A stretch of 64,000 bases of DNA from Paenibacillus sp. Root444D2. GTDB taxonomy: Bacteria > Bacillota > Bacilli > Paenibacillales > NBRC-103111. Shown here in pieces: positions 61,283-64,000 of the stretch. The translations under genes were made by a program, and so were the position numbers. Each line of letters begins with the position of its first letter. The first letter of the stretch is position 1. Location: contig NZ_LMEO01000051.1 of assembly GCF_001426375.1 (NCBI RefSeq), positions 248,241 through 312,240 of the forward strand. The letters run 5' to 3'. The notes below the pieces were generated by a model. The model ran no database searches. It worked only from the letters and a program-made list of their open reading frames with translations, and was not told the origin of the DNA.

Positions 61283-62179
61283 ATGAACGTATACCTTCGA
61301 CGATACTGGCAGCTGTATGCCTTAGTCGCATTGCCGATTGTTTACTTTTTCATCTTTAAATATGGACCGATGTATGGCGCACAAATTGCATTTAAGGATT
61401 TCAATTTTTTCAAAGGGATTAACGGAAGTGATTGGATAGGTTTTGAGGCATTTCGGGAAGTATTCAAAAATCCTGATTTTGTTATAGCGCTTCGTAATAC
61501 GTTTATGCTGAATTTGCTTGATCTTCTGGTATCTTTTCCGGCACCGATTATTTTGGCTATCATCCTGTTTGAAATAAAGGTCGTATGGTTTAAGAAGCTT
61601 TCCCAAACGATTTTATATATTCCCCATTTTATATCCTGGGTCATTATTGGTGGTATCGTTTACCAAGTTTTCGGCAATGAATCCGGCATGATTAATAACA
61701 TACTCACCGGTATGGGCTATCCATCCATCCCGTTTCTATCGGATAAAAATTACTGGCTGATCACCTATTTATTAACGGGGGTATGGCAAAGCGCCGGGTG
61801 GGGAACGATTCTATATCTGGCAGCCCTAACAGGAATCAACAAGGAATTATTTGAAGCAGCCGAGGTTGACGGAGCGGGAAGGATGAAGCGCATCTTGCAT
61901 ATCACGCTGCCGGGAATCAAAACAACCGTGGCAACGCTGTTGATTCTTAATCTAGGCAATATGGTATCCATCGGCTTTGACAGACCGTATATTATTGGAA
62001 ATCTGATCGTCCGTGATTATTCGGAAGTTTTAAGTACGTTCGTGTATCGAGTCGGACTTGAATCCGGACAGTATACACTGGCGACCGTGGTCGGATTGTT
62101 CCAAGCCGTCGTAGGGTTGATTTTCTTGATTGGCGCTAACTTCGCTTCCAAAAAGTTGACTGGTGACGGCATTATTTAA
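61283..62179 (+). CDS. Sugar ABC transporter permease (LplB-type)
   Basis: A 298-residue permease with six helices; N-terminus ALVALPIVYFFIFKYGPMYG, EAA loop EAAEVDGAGRMKRILHI and C-terminal GLIFLIGANFASKKLTGDGI. GGGGAGG lies upstream of the ATG. The second permease follows after 26 bases. Confidence 0.92.
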   Translation: MNVYLRRYWQLYALVALPIVYFFIFKYGPMYGAQIAFKDFNFFKGINGSDWIGFEAFREVFKNPDFVIALRNTFMLNLLDLLVSFPAPIILAIILFEIKVVWFKKLSQTILYIPHFISWVIIGGIVYQVFGNESGMINNILTGMGYPSIPFLSDKNYWLITYLLTGVWQSAGWGTILYLAALTGINKELFEAAEVDGAGRMKRILHITLPGIKTTVATLLILNLGNMVSIGFDRPYIIGNLIVRDYSEVLSTFVYRVGLESGQYTLATVVGLFQAVVGLIFLIGANFASKKLTGDGII

Positions 62180-62205
62180 GTGAGTTGTAGAGGGGAGTCA
62201 GTACG

Positions 62206-63078
62206 ATGAATGAACGGGCAGTAAACCGAGTATATGATACAGTTTTTATTGCATGTATAGCAGTTAGCGTAGTGCTCTGTCTTATTCCTTTTATCCATAT
62301 TATTGCAGTATCTTTGAGCGGAACAACACCTATTACATCCGGTAAAGTTTCCTTATGGCCGCTTGAAGCGAACTTGGAATCGTACAAGAAAGTGTTTACG
62401 AATATGTCGATGATTCGTTCTTTGGGCTTTACGATCTTCTTGACGGCGCTAAGTACGGTATTAAGCATGATCATGACCATCGCCGCCGCGTACCCTTTAT
62501 CGAAGAAAGAGCTTAAGGGTCGTCAAATCCTTATGGTGATCATCATTTTTACCATGTTTTTTAGCGGAGGCATGATACCGGAATATATTTTAATGCGCAG
62601 CCTGAATCTGCTGAACACCGTATGGTCTTTAGTGCTTCCCGGTTTAGTCAGTGCATTTAATCTAATCATTCTCATTTCTTTCTTTAATGGCATCCCTAAG
62701 GCATTGGAAGAATCTGCGGAAATAGACGGATGCAGCTACTTCGGCATGCTGTGGCGGATTACCTTGCGCTTGTCCATGCCGGCGCTGGCCACACTGAGCC
62801 TTTTTTACGCGGTGGGAAGATGGAACGGATTTCAAGATGCTTTAATGTATATTACGAAGCAGGAGCTCTATCCGCTTCAATTGAAGCTTTATCAGATGAT
62901 ACAGAACAGTCAGGTCAACGACCTGATGAGACTGGAAGGCAGCCAAATGCAGTTGGTTGTGCCAGAAAGCTTAAAGGCCGCTACTGTCATATTCTCTACA
63001 GTTCCGATTCTCATTGTATACCCTTGGCTGCAGCGCTATTTTGTTTCCGGAGTCATGCTGGGCGCGGTTAAAGAGTAA
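62206..63078 (+). CDS. Sugar ABC transporter permease (LplC/YtcP-type)
   Basis: A 290-residue permease with about six helices, EAA loop ESAEIDGCSYFGMLWRI and the family ending YPWLQRYFVSGVMLGAVKE. GAGGGGAG lies upstream of the ATG. The operon continues with the gene at 63137. Confidence 0.92.
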   Translation: MNERAVNRVYDTVFIACIAVSVVLCLIPFIHIIAVSLSGTTPITSGKVSLWPLEANLESYKKVFTNMSMIRSLGFTIFLTALSTVLSMIMTIAAAYPLSKKELKGRQILMVIIIFTMFFSGGMIPEYILMRSLNLLNTVWSLVLPGLVSAFNLIILISFFNGIPKALEESAEIDGCSYFGMLWRITLRLSMPALATLSLFYAVGRWNGFQDALMYITKQELYPLQLKLYQMIQNSQVNDLMRLEGSQMQLVVPESLKAATVIFSTVPILIVYPWLQRYFVSGVMLGAVKE

Positions 63079-63136
63079 AGGGGGAGAATAGCAACACAAA
63101 CAGGATTCACTTCTAAAAAGAAAGAGGGTAAACCGT

Positions 63137-64000
63137 ATGGTCTATCATAAGCTAGTGAAGATTAACGATCAATGGGTGAAAGAGGCGTTCGATCGTCAGG
63201 TGCTGGATAACGAAAGCCGCTATTTCGGAGGCGTTGTTGATCCGGCAACAGGGATCCCATGGCCTAGTCATACGAATTCTCTAATGATTATGGGTTTATG
63301 GGCAGCTGCTCTAATCAATCCGGATTCTACTTATTATCACGACAACATACTATTGGAACGACTGAAAAAACTGTCGCGGTTTATGTTGAATTTTCAGCAT
63401 GATGACGGCACCATTTCACCGGGCTGGACCAACTATCACTCGCCACCTGACACAGCCTTCAACGTAGTAGGGCTATCCCAAATCTACAATCTGCTGTCGT
63501 CAAGCGAGTGGCAGCCGGCCGAGTCCGTTGCTGCCGATGTTCATCGTTTTCTGGAGCGGACGATTCCTGCCCTGCTGACAGGCGGCATTCATACGCCTAA
63601 TCATCGTTGGGTGATCTGCTCAGCCCTCGGTTCCTTATACGATATCTTTGGCATTGAAGCGCTCAAAGAACGCGCCTCGGAATGGTTGTCCGAAGGGCTG
63701 GACATCACTCCGGACGGAGAATGGACGGAGCGCAGCAACGGTATTTATAACGCTGTCAGCGACATTAATCTTTACTATGCGGCTCGGTACCTGGACCGGC
63801 CGGAGCTGCTCGAGAGTGTGCGAGCTAATCTGAGGATGATGATGTATTTGGTTCACCCTGACGGCGAGATTGTGACGGACTATTCGGGACGTCAAGATTT
63901 TGGTCAAAAGTTCACGCTTGCCGACTATTATTCCATTTATCAGCTCATGGCGGTACATGACCGGGATCCTTTGTTTGCGGCCATGGCCAGCTTGGCGGGC
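63137..64000 (+). CDS. Putative polysaccharide-active enzyme with helical toroid fold, 3' end outside window
   Basis: Open frame from the ATG at 63137 (after AAAGAGGG) to the end of the window, 288 codons without a stop. The sequence has repeated helix pairs with aromatic- and His-rich connecting segments (VVDPATGIPWPSHTNSL, QHDDGTISPGWTNYHSPPDT, GIHTPNHRWVICSALG, EWTERSNGIYNAVSDI), as in (alpha/alpha) barrel glycoside hydrolases and heparinase-type lyases. The family is not identified with certainty. The position at the end of a sugar uptake operon supports a role in degrading the imported oligosaccharide. Confidence 0.7.
   Translation, partial: MVYHKLVKINDQWVKEAFDRQVLDNESRYFGGVVDPATGIPWPSHTNSLMIMGLWAAALINPDSTYYHDNILLERLKKLSRFMLNFQHDDGTISPGWTNYHSPPDTAFNVVGLSQIYNLLSSSEWQPAESVAADVHRFLERTIPALLTGGIHTPNHRWVICSALGSLYDIFGIEALKERASEWLSEGLDITPDGEWTERSNGIYNAVSDINLYYAARYLDRPELLESVRANLRMMMYLVHPDGEIVTDYSGRQDFGQKFTLADYYSIYQLMAVHDRDPLFAAMASLAG

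Overview
The window looks like a chromosome segment of a Paenibacillus-type Firmicute. The gene repertoire points that way: membrane-anchored AraC regulators next to lipoprotein/two-permease sugar ABC operons, a PhoR/PhoP pair, GH51 and GH43 arabinoxylan enzymes, strong AGGAGG-type ribosome binding sites, GC-rich stem terminators with T-runs, and moderate GC. No rRNA, tRNA or CRISPR array was seen. This is read from sequence alone, without database searches.

Layout. 1-16.1 kb is mostly ordinary chromosome: the 3' part of a class I fumarase, phoR then phoP with PhoP-box-like repeats between them, a MerR-methyltransferase fusion, a Gfo/Idh oxidoreductase, an AraC regulator divergent from a PhyH-type dioxygenase, a GH51 arabinofuranosidase with its GntR/LacI-type regulator, tetR-map, an AraC regulator divergent from an aldo/keto reductase, and an NTF2-like protein. 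16.1-19.6 kb is an AT-rich accessory stretch of small genes separated by a recurring CTAACGG element; IS3-family remnants in opposite orientation bound it. 20.9-31.3 kb is a sugar uptake locus (YesM/YesN-type two-component system, solute-binding lipoprotein, two permeases, GH43 enzyme) split by a decayed IS1182-type transposase. 31.3-36.2 kb is a second accessory stretch with several broken small genes and more repeats. 36.4-41.6 kb holds one 1742-residue secreted protein joining a phosphodiester-glycosidase domain to a metallophosphatase domain. 42-52 kb is a third accessory stretch (small orphans, AraC plus VOC protein, exported alpha/beta hydrolase, beta-carbonic anhydrase, IS110 transposase). 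52-54.5 kb is a junction of gene fragments, followed by three LysR regulators. 57-64 kb is a second sugar ABC locus (membrane AraC regulator, lipoprotein, two permeases, start of a probable polysaccharide-active enzyme).

The most unusual signal is the accessory part. About 17 copies of a short element with a CTAACGG or CTAACGGGCAG core, often able to fold as CTAACG-GAAA-CGTTAG, sit between small unrelated genes at 16.3-19.4, 31.5-36, 42.1-44.4 and 48.5-51.9 kb and were not seen elsewhere. Two further structured repeat families (a 145-bp TGTCGG...CCGACA element and a 20-bp tandem-repeat/hairpin block) lie just upstream of some of these cores. The arrangement resembles an array of mobile gene cassettes or a dispersed structured repeat, but no integrase is present in the window and the mechanism is unknown.
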